64,000 bases of DNA from a virus, in the IMG/VR virus record IMGVR_UViG_3300023278_003531, positions 1 through 64,000 of that record. One strand, written 5' to 3'. Below, piece by piece: positions 54,031-62,200 of this stretch (the first letter of the stretch is position 1; the number at the start of each line of letters is the position of its first letter). The notes beneath the pieces were generated by a model, which had not been told where the DNA came from, searched no databases, and saw only the letters and a list, made by a program, of their open reading frames with translations. A program made the translations under genes and the position numbers.

Positions 54031-54824
54031 TAGAGTGCCTTCTTCCGTAACCTAGCTGCCGCAGAGTTTATTCGTAGGCAACTACGACACTGTCTTTGAT
54101 TGGCTTTACCTGGAGGTACATACGTATTTTCCTTGCTCATCTTATGTCCATGTTTGCAAGTTTCACGAAGTATTCCTCTTTTTACTCTCTCCTGTGCGGA
54201 CCTGGACATTTTTAACAGAGTCTCCTCACTATAAGTTCTACCCAACATAGATTGTCGTATCTTATCTCTGATCTTCGTGGAAACTTGATGTCCTTTAGAA
54301 GACTCACTCATTTTTTGCTTACTCTTTTCTGCGTGTTTACGCCCCAACCAAAACTGTCTCATCTTCTCTATAGCAGCGGGCGACATCTTCTTACCTAAAT
54401 TAATCCGCCTTAGTTTTTCTTTGGTTTCTTCAGAAGTTTTCCTACCTAAATTTACCTGACGCATATACTCTATTTGTTCTGGTGTTCTTTTTCTTCCTTT
54501 GTGGGCCATACCTATTTTTATTTTAGTCTCTTCGGCACAAGGTCCCCCACCCTCACCTCCTTCTTTTATATTATATCCAAGAGGCGTGCGAGAAGAAAGA
54601 ATTTTAATCCAATATTTCTCCTTTTCATCCATTTCCTTTTGACTAAAACATCTATCTATAACAGAGAAACTAAAATTAAACTGCCCGTGTTTGTTTATAG
54701 AATTTTGCAGAGCTGTACATCCACATTTACCTCGACGGTGGGCAAGTTCCCGCTTACGTAAATTACGAGCCTGTCCTACATACACTTTATCATTAATTTC
54801 ATTCTTCATTAAATAAATAAACAT
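54030..54824 (-). CDS. GIY-YIG homing endonuclease with NUMOD3 repeats
   Basis: 264 aa. The N-terminal GIY-YIG domain has IYLMKN, KVYVGQARNLRKRE and a downstream EKYWIKIL. Residues about 99-200 hold a string of NUMOD3-like units (GRKTSEETKEKLR, GKKMSPAAIEKMR, GRKHAEKSKQKMS, GRTYSEETLLKMS), a DNA-binding array found in phage homing endonucleases. The C-terminal CKHGHKMSKENTY and QCRSCLRINSAA form a zinc-finger tail of the kind usually seen in phage HNH proteins. It is a free-standing endonuclease inserted between tail genes. It is AT-rich and has no clear Shine-Dalgarno directly before its ATG. Confidence 0.9.
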   Translation of the reverse strand: MFIYLMKNEINDKVYVGQARNLRKRELAHRRGKCGCTALQNSINKHGQFNFSFSVIDRCFSQKEMDEKEKYWIKILSSRTPLGYNIKEGGEGGGPCAEETKIKIGMAHKGRKRTPEQIEYMRQVNLGRKTSEETKEKLRRINLGKKMSPAAIEKMRQFWLGRKHAEKSKQKMSESSKGHQVSTKIRDKIRQSMLGRTYSEETLLKMSRSAQERVKRGILRETCKHGHKMSKENTYVPPGKANQRQCRSCLRINSAAARLRKKAL

Positions 54825-54826
54825 AA

Positions 54827-55165
54827 TTAAATCAAAGACGCTCCCGGTACATCATCCTCGTTAATAATTACTCTATCGTAAGTCTCGGTGGCGGTAAAGA
54901 CAATGCCTCCAGTGTCTGGATCCAGAAATCTTTGAGCAGAATAACTCGCAGAGACATAGTTTCCTCCCAGGCCAATCATATCCGTAGAACACAGGAGCTG
55001 AGCCTTATCCTCACAGGTATCTGTAATAATCGACTCCGCTTTGAAGGTTTGCAGAACGAAACCTGAAATAGTCCCAGGAGTAGATGCTATGGAGGCACCG
55101 CAAGTATCAGACCGCGCCTGGGGACCGCTAGATCGCAATTTATAAGAGGTACTCCGCGTGACCAT
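54827..55165 (-). CDS. Small tail protein, 112 aa
   Basis: Beta-rich, with cysteines in DTCGAS, DTCED and LLCSTD and strand patterns (GTISGFVLQTFKAESI, GNYVSASYSAQRF). The start overlaps the 213-aa gene stop by one base (TAATG) and the stop lies 2 bp before the GIY-YIG gene. I recognise no family. It is probably part of the distal tail structure, judging from co-translation with neighbouring tail genes. Confidence 0.65.
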   Translation of the reverse strand: MVTRSTSYKLRSSGPQARSDTCGASIASTPGTISGFVLQTFKAESIITDTCEDKAQLLCSTDMIGLGGNYVSASYSAQRFLDPDTGGIVFTATETYDRVIINEDDVPGASLI

Positions 55166-55806
55166 TATAGAAGATCTCCTTCACATGAGGGAATTGAGTA
55201 TTGAAAAGTATAACTATTAGTCGCGGCGGAAGGGGTAGTAACGGAGATGTTGAAACCAGTAAGTTTCACATCCAATCCCAAGATATTGAAATCCAGAGTA
55301 TCCGCATCTGTAGTGTCGAATGTGAAGGGAGGTCCAGTCCAGATGAGATCTGAACCTAGGAACTTCTCAGTATCCACTACCCTGCTGGAAGGCCCCGACT
55401 GGGCATTAGCATTCACCGTACGGAAAGAACAAAACTCATCCAAGAGCGTAATCCCGTCTATAGGGTCTCCCTCCCTAGATGCCTCTCCTGTTTTGGTTCT
55501 AATTATGCGGGTGATGTTATTTTCACAGTCGAAACGGTTCTGGGTGGGGAGGCTGACGCTCGCCTGAGAGGGACAGGATGTCCCCAGGAGCTTGTTTGTG
55601 GAACCTTGGAGGAAAGCATACGCGTTTATACTCATCGTCCCTGTGGAGGGACCCTTGAGACGCTTACGGACATCGGTAAATACATTTGGAGCAGCATCGC
55701 ATTGGCTCAGAATGTCAAGAAACTCTGAGGAACCAGTGAGACTGACAGAAACGATCCCGGTAAATCCTACCTCAAAAAGTCCCGCGACGACACATTCGCA
55801 AGCCAT
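55165..55806 (-). CDS. Tail protein, 213 aa
   Basis: Begins MACECVVAGLFEVGF, with cysteines at 3 and 5, then beta strands (GIVSVSLTGSSEF, STGTMSINAYAFLQG) and a C-terminal FQYSIPSCEGDLL. The strand pattern in the last third (DADTLDFNILGLDVKLTGFN) resembles tail-tube or distal-tail proteins, but no named match is certain. AGGAGG lies 13 bases before the ATG, farther than usual. A possible promoter lies just upstream. Confidence 0.65.
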   Translation of the reverse strand: MACECVVAGLFEVGFTGIVSVSLTGSSEFLDILSQCDAAPNVFTDVRKRLKGPSTGTMSINAYAFLQGSTNKLLGTSCPSQASVSLPTQNRFDCENNITRIIRTKTGEASREGDPIDGITLLDEFCSFRTVNANAQSGPSSRVVDTEKFLGSDLIWTGPPFTFDTTDADTLDFNILGLDVKLTGFNISVTTPSAATNSYTFQYSIPSCEGDLL

Positions 55807-55826
55807 GTATAATTTTTATCCTCCTA

Positions 55827-55855
55827 ATTATACGCTATTGTCATTATAAATGCAA
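55827..55855 (-). promoter_or_regulatory. Weak sigma70-like promoter candidate before the 213-aa gene
   Basis: On the minus strand, TTGCAT (55855-55850), a 17-bp spacer, then TATAAT (55832-55827). The -10 is perfect but the -35 matches only half of consensus. The predicted start would fall almost on the AGGAGG ribosome site, so a functional promoter here would make a very short leader. It may be chance in the AT-rich gap. Confidence 0.35.
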
Positions 55856-55856
55856 C

Positions 55857-56762
55857 CTACTCAGACCCATAAACCCCAAAGGCTGGCCCGCCTTGACCCA
55901 AGCTACTATGGTCATGAATCGGTGTACCAACCGCAGTAGCGGTACCTGCATTACCTGCACTGTTATCCGTAAAAGTAATGACATTCTCTCCGAGGGCTAT
56001 GTGGGTGTAGATTGCGGTTCCGTCTTGTCGATCAATAATAGTACCAATTGTTGGGTCTGAGACCGTCCAGGAATCCCCCGCCGCGTAAGTGGCATTCACG
56101 ACCAGGAATCTAACAGAACTACCTACCGGGATTGCGATTGCTGCCGGGCGGATTCCTAAAACATTAGCGGTGCTTCCGCCAATATCTCTCTCGTCTTCCA
56201 CCTCTTCTGGAAGTTTGGCATTTCTAAGAGGTGCCCAATGAGGTCTCTCCGTACTAACCAACTTGGAATTCTCTCTGAGGTCGGTGTCGGAGGCATGAAC
56301 GGTGGCAGAACCACCCTGCCCTCCAATTTTCTTGTCATAAGAAATACCCTTCTGAGGCTTCTTGGTGACCTGGGTGATTGCCGCAAACGTCTGGGCGGCT
56401 CTAGTTCTTTGCCGGCGCGAAATATTCTTACCCTCTAATTCCTGAAACTTGTCTGCGCCTGAGAGATTAACAACAAAGGACGAAGCCTTCTCAAATGCAG
56501 GATTGACTGTTACCGATCTTACAGATCCAGTAAATATAGTTTGTTCATTTCCTTCGGTCCCGGCTCTTATTACTACCTGTTCTCCAGTAGCAAATTTCTG
56601 AGTCAGGGGCACTTCTACAGACACACTGAATGTAGATGCCAACTGAGATCGGGAACGGGTCACGTTGAAGGATTTTATATCCGGCGTAACAAAAGTTTTA
56701 TCACCAATTGTAATTTCCGCCCGGATCTTTTCAATTGTAATGTTTGCGCAGGACGGAGACAT
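55857..56762 (-). CDS. Baseplate hub-like protein with C-terminal Ig-like domain, 301 aa
   Basis: Residues 12-120 (RAEITIGDKTFVTPDI, FNVTRSRSQLASTFSVSVEV, IFTGSVRSVTVN, NLSGADKFQELEGKNISRRQ) follow the gp27/VgrG/XkdQ hub N-domain layout, with conserved R/K at the end. Residues about 205-280 form an Ig-like domain (VGSSVRFLVVNATYAAGDSW, ALGENVITFTDN). The end has an IHDHSSLGQGG segment with an H-x-H that could bind metal. It is shorter than full hubs; other hub parts may be in the 736-aa neighbour. It ends shortly before the 213-aa gene. Confidence 0.68.
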   Translation of the reverse strand: MSPSCANITIEKIRAEITIGDKTFVTPDIKSFNVTRSRSQLASTFSVSVEVPLTQKFATGEQVVIRAGTEGNEQTIFTGSVRSVTVNPAFEKASSFVVNLSGADKFQELEGKNISRRQRTRAAQTFAAITQVTKKPQKGISYDKKIGGQGGSATVHASDTDLRENSKLVSTERPHWAPLRNAKLPEEVEDERDIGGSTANVLGIRPAAIAIPVGSSVRFLVVNATYAAGDSWTVSDPTIGTIIDRQDGTAIYTHIALGENVITFTDNSAGNAGTATAVGTPIHDHSSLGQGGPAFGVYGSE

Positions 56763-57037
56763 TAAACCTCCCCCGAAACCATAGCTAGGTACTTATCGCT
56801 AAATACATACTCGCATTTCTTTGTTTTACCATGACATTTATTACATAACGTAATTACATTACTCTCTTCCATTATACCATCCTTCAAATAATCAGATCTT
56901 TTTCTAATCTCTATTCCATATCTCTTTAGCCAAGTTCTGACTGTGGGTGCCGAACAACCTGCCTCTTTGGCAATAGCGTAAGAACTCAAACCACACTCCA
57001 CGTATTTAGTGTGTAGCCAGGTTTCATCTTTATACAT
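56762..57037 (-). pseudogene. Homing endonuclease remnant: HTH fused to HNH tail
   Basis: 91 aa. The first half is a helix-turn-helix of the kind found in homing endonucleases (SSYAIAKEAGCSAPTVRTWLKRYGI, split here as SSYAIAKEAGCS then APTVRTWL). The second half jumps to the last part of an HNH domain (NVITLCNKCHGKTK: N60, C65, C68, H69). The catalytic His-Asn centre and first zinc pair of the HNH are missing. The frame is intact and has GGAGAAG before the ATG, so an internal deletion without frameshift is the simplest explanation. It may still bind DNA. It overlaps the 301-aa gene by one base (TAATG). Confidence 0.65.
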
Positions 57038-57039
57038 GG

Positions 57040-59250
57040 TTATATCTTCTCCACTGGGTGATTGAATATCCTAACCTGACATTTATCTCCCACCGAGATA
57101 TCTTCCAGAACAAAACTTAGAGCAACTAACTCGTCTCCTCCCTGCACCCTAACTACATAAGACGCACCGTCGCCTCTGTCCTGAACAATTATACCTTCCT
57201 TGGTAACTTCCTCGGTCTGGAGCTGGTATGTAGAACTATTGAAACTACCCGCAGTCAAATACTTAGGACCCGTAGTCACGTTGATCAGATACTGACTAGC
57301 GTCTGCATATGAATAGTTGATCTCATTTATGATGGAAGTATTACCATTGGAATCAGTAAATACATCTCCTAAACGCGGAGTCGAATCAGGACCAAGAACC
57401 ACCGATGTGGATGTAACTACTTCATTTTGCTGCGCTAGAAAATTCTGGGCCATTTCCAAACACTCAATATCGTCAAGAAAGGGAAGTGTGATATCAATGG
57501 TACTTCCATTAGTATTGTCTTGTAAAATAGACATCTCACTCTCATCAAAGTCCTGAGTAGTGGAGGGGTCATTGTCTCTAATACCGTCGGTCTGGTCTAT
57601 AATACCAAAAGCATTTAAGGTTTTACCCCCACCCCCTGTAGATTCATCTATACTCTGCAAAGAACTAGTAGATGCGTACGCTATGGGGGGTGGAAAATCT
57701 ACCAAAACGATGGGAGTGTAGGTTATACTAATACTGGCAGCGACACCCATCGCAGCACCTCGGGGGTCAAATATATCGATGCTGGGACGTCGTCGTTCAA
57801 CAACAATACACATCTCGCCGCTAGCAACCTTATAACCAAGCGCGTCTCCAATAGAACAAATATAATCTCTAAACTGATTAGTAGATACAGTAAAGGTATT
57901 AGGTGTATCTTTAGTGGCCTCTCGGTATTCGAAACCGGCGGGTGGGGATGTGAAAGGATCATAAAATCTACAAATAGTTGATGCATACTCACTGTCTATG
58001 ATACTAAATAGATCTATCTCTAGGTTTTCGTCAGCGTCTTGGGTCCATGTCCAGTTGCGACCATGCTGAAGACTTATCAATTCCTTGTGAGGATTAAGAA
58101 TAGTTTTAGCAAATCCCGAGAAACCCCCTCCTCCTCCAAATTCTTGAAGCTGAAATACTTTCTGGCCAGAAAATACAATATCCGTGATCGAAAGAAAATC
58201 AGATTCCAACTGGCCAAACTTATTCAACCTCTTAAAACGATCTGCACCTATTGTGATTCGAGAACCCACTAAGGTCGTATTGGTTACAGTACATTCGCCT
58301 GTCTGCTCATTAACAGTGGTTATTGTGGCGGGAACTCCCGCTCCAAAACTACCGCCCGCGGATGCGCCCAATGCACGGCCCGCACCCAATTGCTGACTTA
58401 CATCCTGAGCGCCTCTAAAGTTAGGTAAAATTATACTACCATCTATCTTACTAACTTTAAAAAGTTCGGAATCAAAACGGATATATTCTTTCGTTGAATC
58501 TCCAAAAGATATTCTAAGACCGGGAACAGACTCACTGTCCGCGGACACATCGAAATCTATAATGTAACCTAATAAACTCTCAAACGCGCCTATCTCATAA
58601 GAGTTAATAATGTCATCGTTGTAAGCCTGATCCAGTGCGGGGTCATCATAGGAAATAGTTGCATATTTTGCATTATGATCCTGCTCACAGGTATCGACAG
58701 CACAGTCGTCGTAAGCCATAAATTCTTTATTCTTAAGTCCGTCAAAGGATTCTCGGAGCTCACGCGTGATAGGAGGATCATACCCCCTAACGATAACCAA
58801 ACTTGCTTCATTGGTAACCTGGCCAGTGGGAATACAATACCGGACATCTAAATTACTTGCGGTAGCAGACCCTACTATATAGAAACGGGCGATACCATCT
58901 GCGTCTATTTCTACCTCGGCAAAACCGCCCAAACCCGAGCGGCCCGATCCCTGCGGCGCGGAGTTCAAAAGCTCAGTAGATAATGCCAAACGTAACATCC
59001 CCGTAGCGTCTTGGTTACGGATGTCATATCCAGGCAGTGTCCCTCCCATCACAGGCTGGCTGAAAGGAATATTGTAGGTCTCTAATACCAATTGAGAAAC
59101 AGGACGAGTGGGATCGGGATCTAATACCGAGTTTTGAGGAACAGTATTGCCGATGACCACACTTTGGTAATCCGGATTGTCATTTGGTATGATCGTATCT
59201 ACCGCAGTTCCGGGATTAACTCCAAAGCCTGGGAAGTTAATAGCTGCCAT
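57040..59250 (-). CDS. Tail/baseplate hub protein downstream of tape measure, 736 aa
   Basis: Immediately follows the tape-measure candidate, the place of distal-tail and hub proteins. Strand-rich regions alternate with stretches such as GRNWTWTQDADENLEIDLF and FRDYICSIGDALGYKVASG. The end (GDGASYVVRVQGGDELVALSF, VGDKCQVRIFNHPVEKI) looks like a small OB-like barrel, as at the C-ends of some hub proteins. It has a poly-glycine stretch GGGGGFSGF near residue 378. No lysozyme or peptidase motif was seen. GGAGACTTGA precedes the ATG at 59250. Confidence 0.68.
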   Translation of the reverse strand: MAAINFPGFGVNPGTAVDTIIPNDNPDYQSVVIGNTVPQNSVLDPDPTRPVSQLVLETYNIPFSQPVMGGTLPGYDIRNQDATGMLRLALSTELLNSAPQGSGRSGLGGFAEVEIDADGIARFYIVGSATASNLDVRYCIPTGQVTNEASLVIVRGYDPPITRELRESFDGLKNKEFMAYDDCAVDTCEQDHNAKYATISYDDPALDQAYNDDIINSYEIGAFESLLGYIIDFDVSADSESVPGLRISFGDSTKEYIRFDSELFKVSKIDGSIILPNFRGAQDVSQQLGAGRALGASAGGSFGAGVPATITTVNEQTGECTVTNTTLVGSRITIGADRFKRLNKFGQLESDFLSITDIVFSGQKVFQLQEFGGGGGFSGFAKTILNPHKELISLQHGRNWTWTQDADENLEIDLFSIIDSEYASTICRFYDPFTSPPAGFEYREATKDTPNTFTVSTNQFRDYICSIGDALGYKVASGEMCIVVERRRPSIDIFDPRGAAMGVAASISITYTPIVLVDFPPPIAYASTSSLQSIDESTGGGGKTLNAFGIIDQTDGIRDNDPSTTQDFDESEMSILQDNTNGSTIDITLPFLDDIECLEMAQNFLAQQNEVVTSTSVVLGPDSTPRLGDVFTDSNGNTSIINEINYSYADASQYLINVTTGPKYLTAGSFNSSTYQLQTEEVTKEGIIVQDRGDGASYVVRVQGGDELVALSFVLEDISVGDKCQVRIFNHPVEKI

Positions 59251-59265
59251 TCAAGTCTCCTTTTC

Positions 59266-62200
59266 CTAGTTTCCTCTGCCTGCCTGTGCGAGGGAGAGAG
59301 CCTGTGATGCCTGGGTAAGTGCAGTAGATGCTCTCTGACCGATCTCGCCCAGAAGCTGTTTATCTGACTTACGTGCGGTTTCTGCTGTTGTAATCTCTGT
59401 GTTAATCTGTCGGACTTCGGCCTCAATACCTTGCTTATTGTCCCCGACGGCAGTCGAGAGGTCGGTGATCTGCTCGGCAAGGACAGAGACATTTTCAGTT
59501 GCCGCGGTGGCTACGGTTGTAGCGGTAGCTGCGGCAGATGTCGCGGATGATGATGCCTCCGTGGCAAGAGTGGCGCTCTCGCTGGCAGCCTGGGAGGTCG
59601 TAGTTGCGAGTTCTATTGTCGTACTGAACGTAGAAACCTCGAGCGTGAGAGCGTCTAGATTACTAGTCGTAAGGGTTTGTTTTGATTCCAGTGTGGATAC
59701 GTCCTCCTCCAAAGCTAGAATTGATTCATTGAGTGGTCCAGAAGTATCGGTCAGCCCCTCGACCGCATCCACCCTAACACCCAAAGCGGTAATGTCAGCC
59801 CCCGCAGCTCCTGTCGCAGCCTCAGTGGCAGCTACAGCCAGTTCATCGATGTTAGAAACTGTAACTGCAGGCTCGCCATCAATGGTGACTGTGAGGGTCT
59901 CACCCAAAGCTTCGGTAATATCAGAACCTATGGATGCGATATCGGAACTGAAGGATTCAGGAAGGGTCACGCCCTGGCTTGCCAACCCACCTATAACCTC
60001 ATTGAGCGACGCTATGGAGTCATTCAGAGCACTTAGTGCCTCCGAGGAACCCCCATCGCCCGTACCACCCCTAGTAACTCTGTCTGCTGGATCATCTCTA
60101 GTACCCGGCGCAGAGCCATCTTCCTTTCTAATAACATTGGAGGGACTAGCAGCGTCATCACCAAACCTGGCGCTAGCATTCGCCTCAGCAGCCAGGTTAT
60201 TATTCGTAAGTCCTACCATGGGATTTATTCGGCGCATGCCTGCATTTAGATTTACGGTGCCGGTTCCTGCAAGCTCTGTGCTGGAGAGAACACCACTTTC
60301 CCTGCCTCGATAAACATGCTCGCCGCTATCGATACCCTTTTGAATAATCCTCATGGCACTTATCTGCTTTTCACCGGCAGTTAGTTCGGATCCGCGATCT
60401 GCTGCCTTTAACTGACCTGTGTAAGTACTTTCGCCAGGCCTGCCACCAGCGAGCTGTGCAAATGTTCCAGCGGTTGGGGGTTTTGTGCCGAAACCGCCCT
60501 GCATAGATAATCCTAAAGTCGGTCCAGTAGATTTGGTACCAGGACCTGCTACCATAGCCGCCAACTCTTGCTCATTCCACTTGTTTTTGATAGTCTCAGG
60601 ACCTGAGGTTGCAACTCCTCCGGGCGCGGGAATCGCGGACGCGCCCATTCTTATACCGGAGGTGGGATCCGCAGCCTTGTTAGTTAGCGTCTCAAGTGCG
60701 GATAATTGTTCTCTTTGTAATCCCACAGAGGTGGTTAGGATTGCATTCGTAGGGATCATCCCAGTAGCCATATCCTCTACTCCCGCCTGGCGCGCTGCCT
60801 TCTTTGACAGGTCTTGCGCTTCTTGAGTAATGGAACCTGCAAACTTGGAGAGACCTTCCAGAGAAGGAAGTCCCTTGAAGAAAAGTTTATCATCGCGACC
60901 CTTCTTCGTCGCCTGTTCGGAGGTTGCCAATTCCTCACCAAGGATATCAAAATACTTCTGAGCTTTAGCCTTCAAGTCATCACTCTGTCCCGGATCAAAC
61001 ATTACATCTGCAAGGGTTGATCGGACACGCTCCGCTTTCTGTTGCTGACTTCGTAGAGCCGTAGTTTCTATGCTCTGCTTCTGCTGAATGACAGCTTCCT
61101 TCTCATCAAAGTCAACGTCTTTCAGTGCTTGCTTCTTGGCGCGCATATCGGCCAACGTCGTTCGTCCACCACTACCAAATTGTTTCTCTATATCTCGTCT
61201 CTTGTTTTCGAAAGAAGTTCGGAAACCAGCTTGACCCACTCGGGCCATTGGACCATCCAAATCAGAATCTATCTTATTAATGATTTGAGAATCTGCTTTT
61301 TCGAAATCCCTAACCATGTCATTTAGAGTGGTAGCGAAGTTTATAGCAGCGTCCGCCAATCTAATAGCGGGAATATCTGCCTGCAACTTATTATTGCTGT
61401 CCTCTAGGGCCTTGATAGCCTTAGCTTGAGCTTCAAGATGGGATGCCCGTACTGAGTTCTCCCACTGAATGGACTTGGCCTTCGCCGCGTCAAGATCCTT
61501 GGAAGCCTTTAGCTGCTTCGCTGCTTTGGCCTTCGACATATCTTGGGGGCTGGATGATTTAATCATCTCCGTGGTAAGACCGGAGGCGGCCTTGCCATCA
61601 TTCTCGAAGACCTCCGCCATTCTGTCCGCTAGATTTGACTGTAAATCCTTCTGACTCCAGAACTGCTGGGTAGGTTGACCATCGGCGGTGTCGGACAGAG
61701 GTACGTCTATCATTCCTCTACCCTCAAACTGCTGCATACCATTCATAAGTGCTACTATATTCTTCATCTGGGGATGGGAAGGAGCGTTAGCACCCGCTCT
61801 TAAATTACCATCGGCATCTGGAATTATGTTAAGAACCTTCTTGAAGACATCGTTCATCGCGCCGCCCCCAAGTACTTCTCCAAACGCGCTGGTCTTCTCT
61901 TTAAAGGACTTCTTGGACATAACGGAGGCAAAGGCTTCGGCCCTATCACCTTCCGGCAAGGACTGGATGTAGGTAAGTTCGTGCAGGGCTTCGAGCATGG
62001 AGTTTTGGACACTCAGCTGGCGACCCCCAATATCGGTAAAGTCGTCAGCTAATTTATTCATACCCCTAATCATCTCAAGTTGGCCTGCTGAGGTTTTCTC
62101 TCCAGAGCCAGCTAGACGCTTCTTTTGCTCGGAGGTCATGGAGTCCCCGGCTTTGGCCATGTCCGTAACTGAAGTTTCGAAGTCAGACATCTGCTTCTCT

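Noticed and set aside
59399-60313. 304-aa plus-strand frame opposite the tape-measure C-terminus
   Set aside because: Ala/Ser/Val-rich antisense of an Ala/Ser/Thr-rich coiled coil; such compositions produce long antisense frames by chance.
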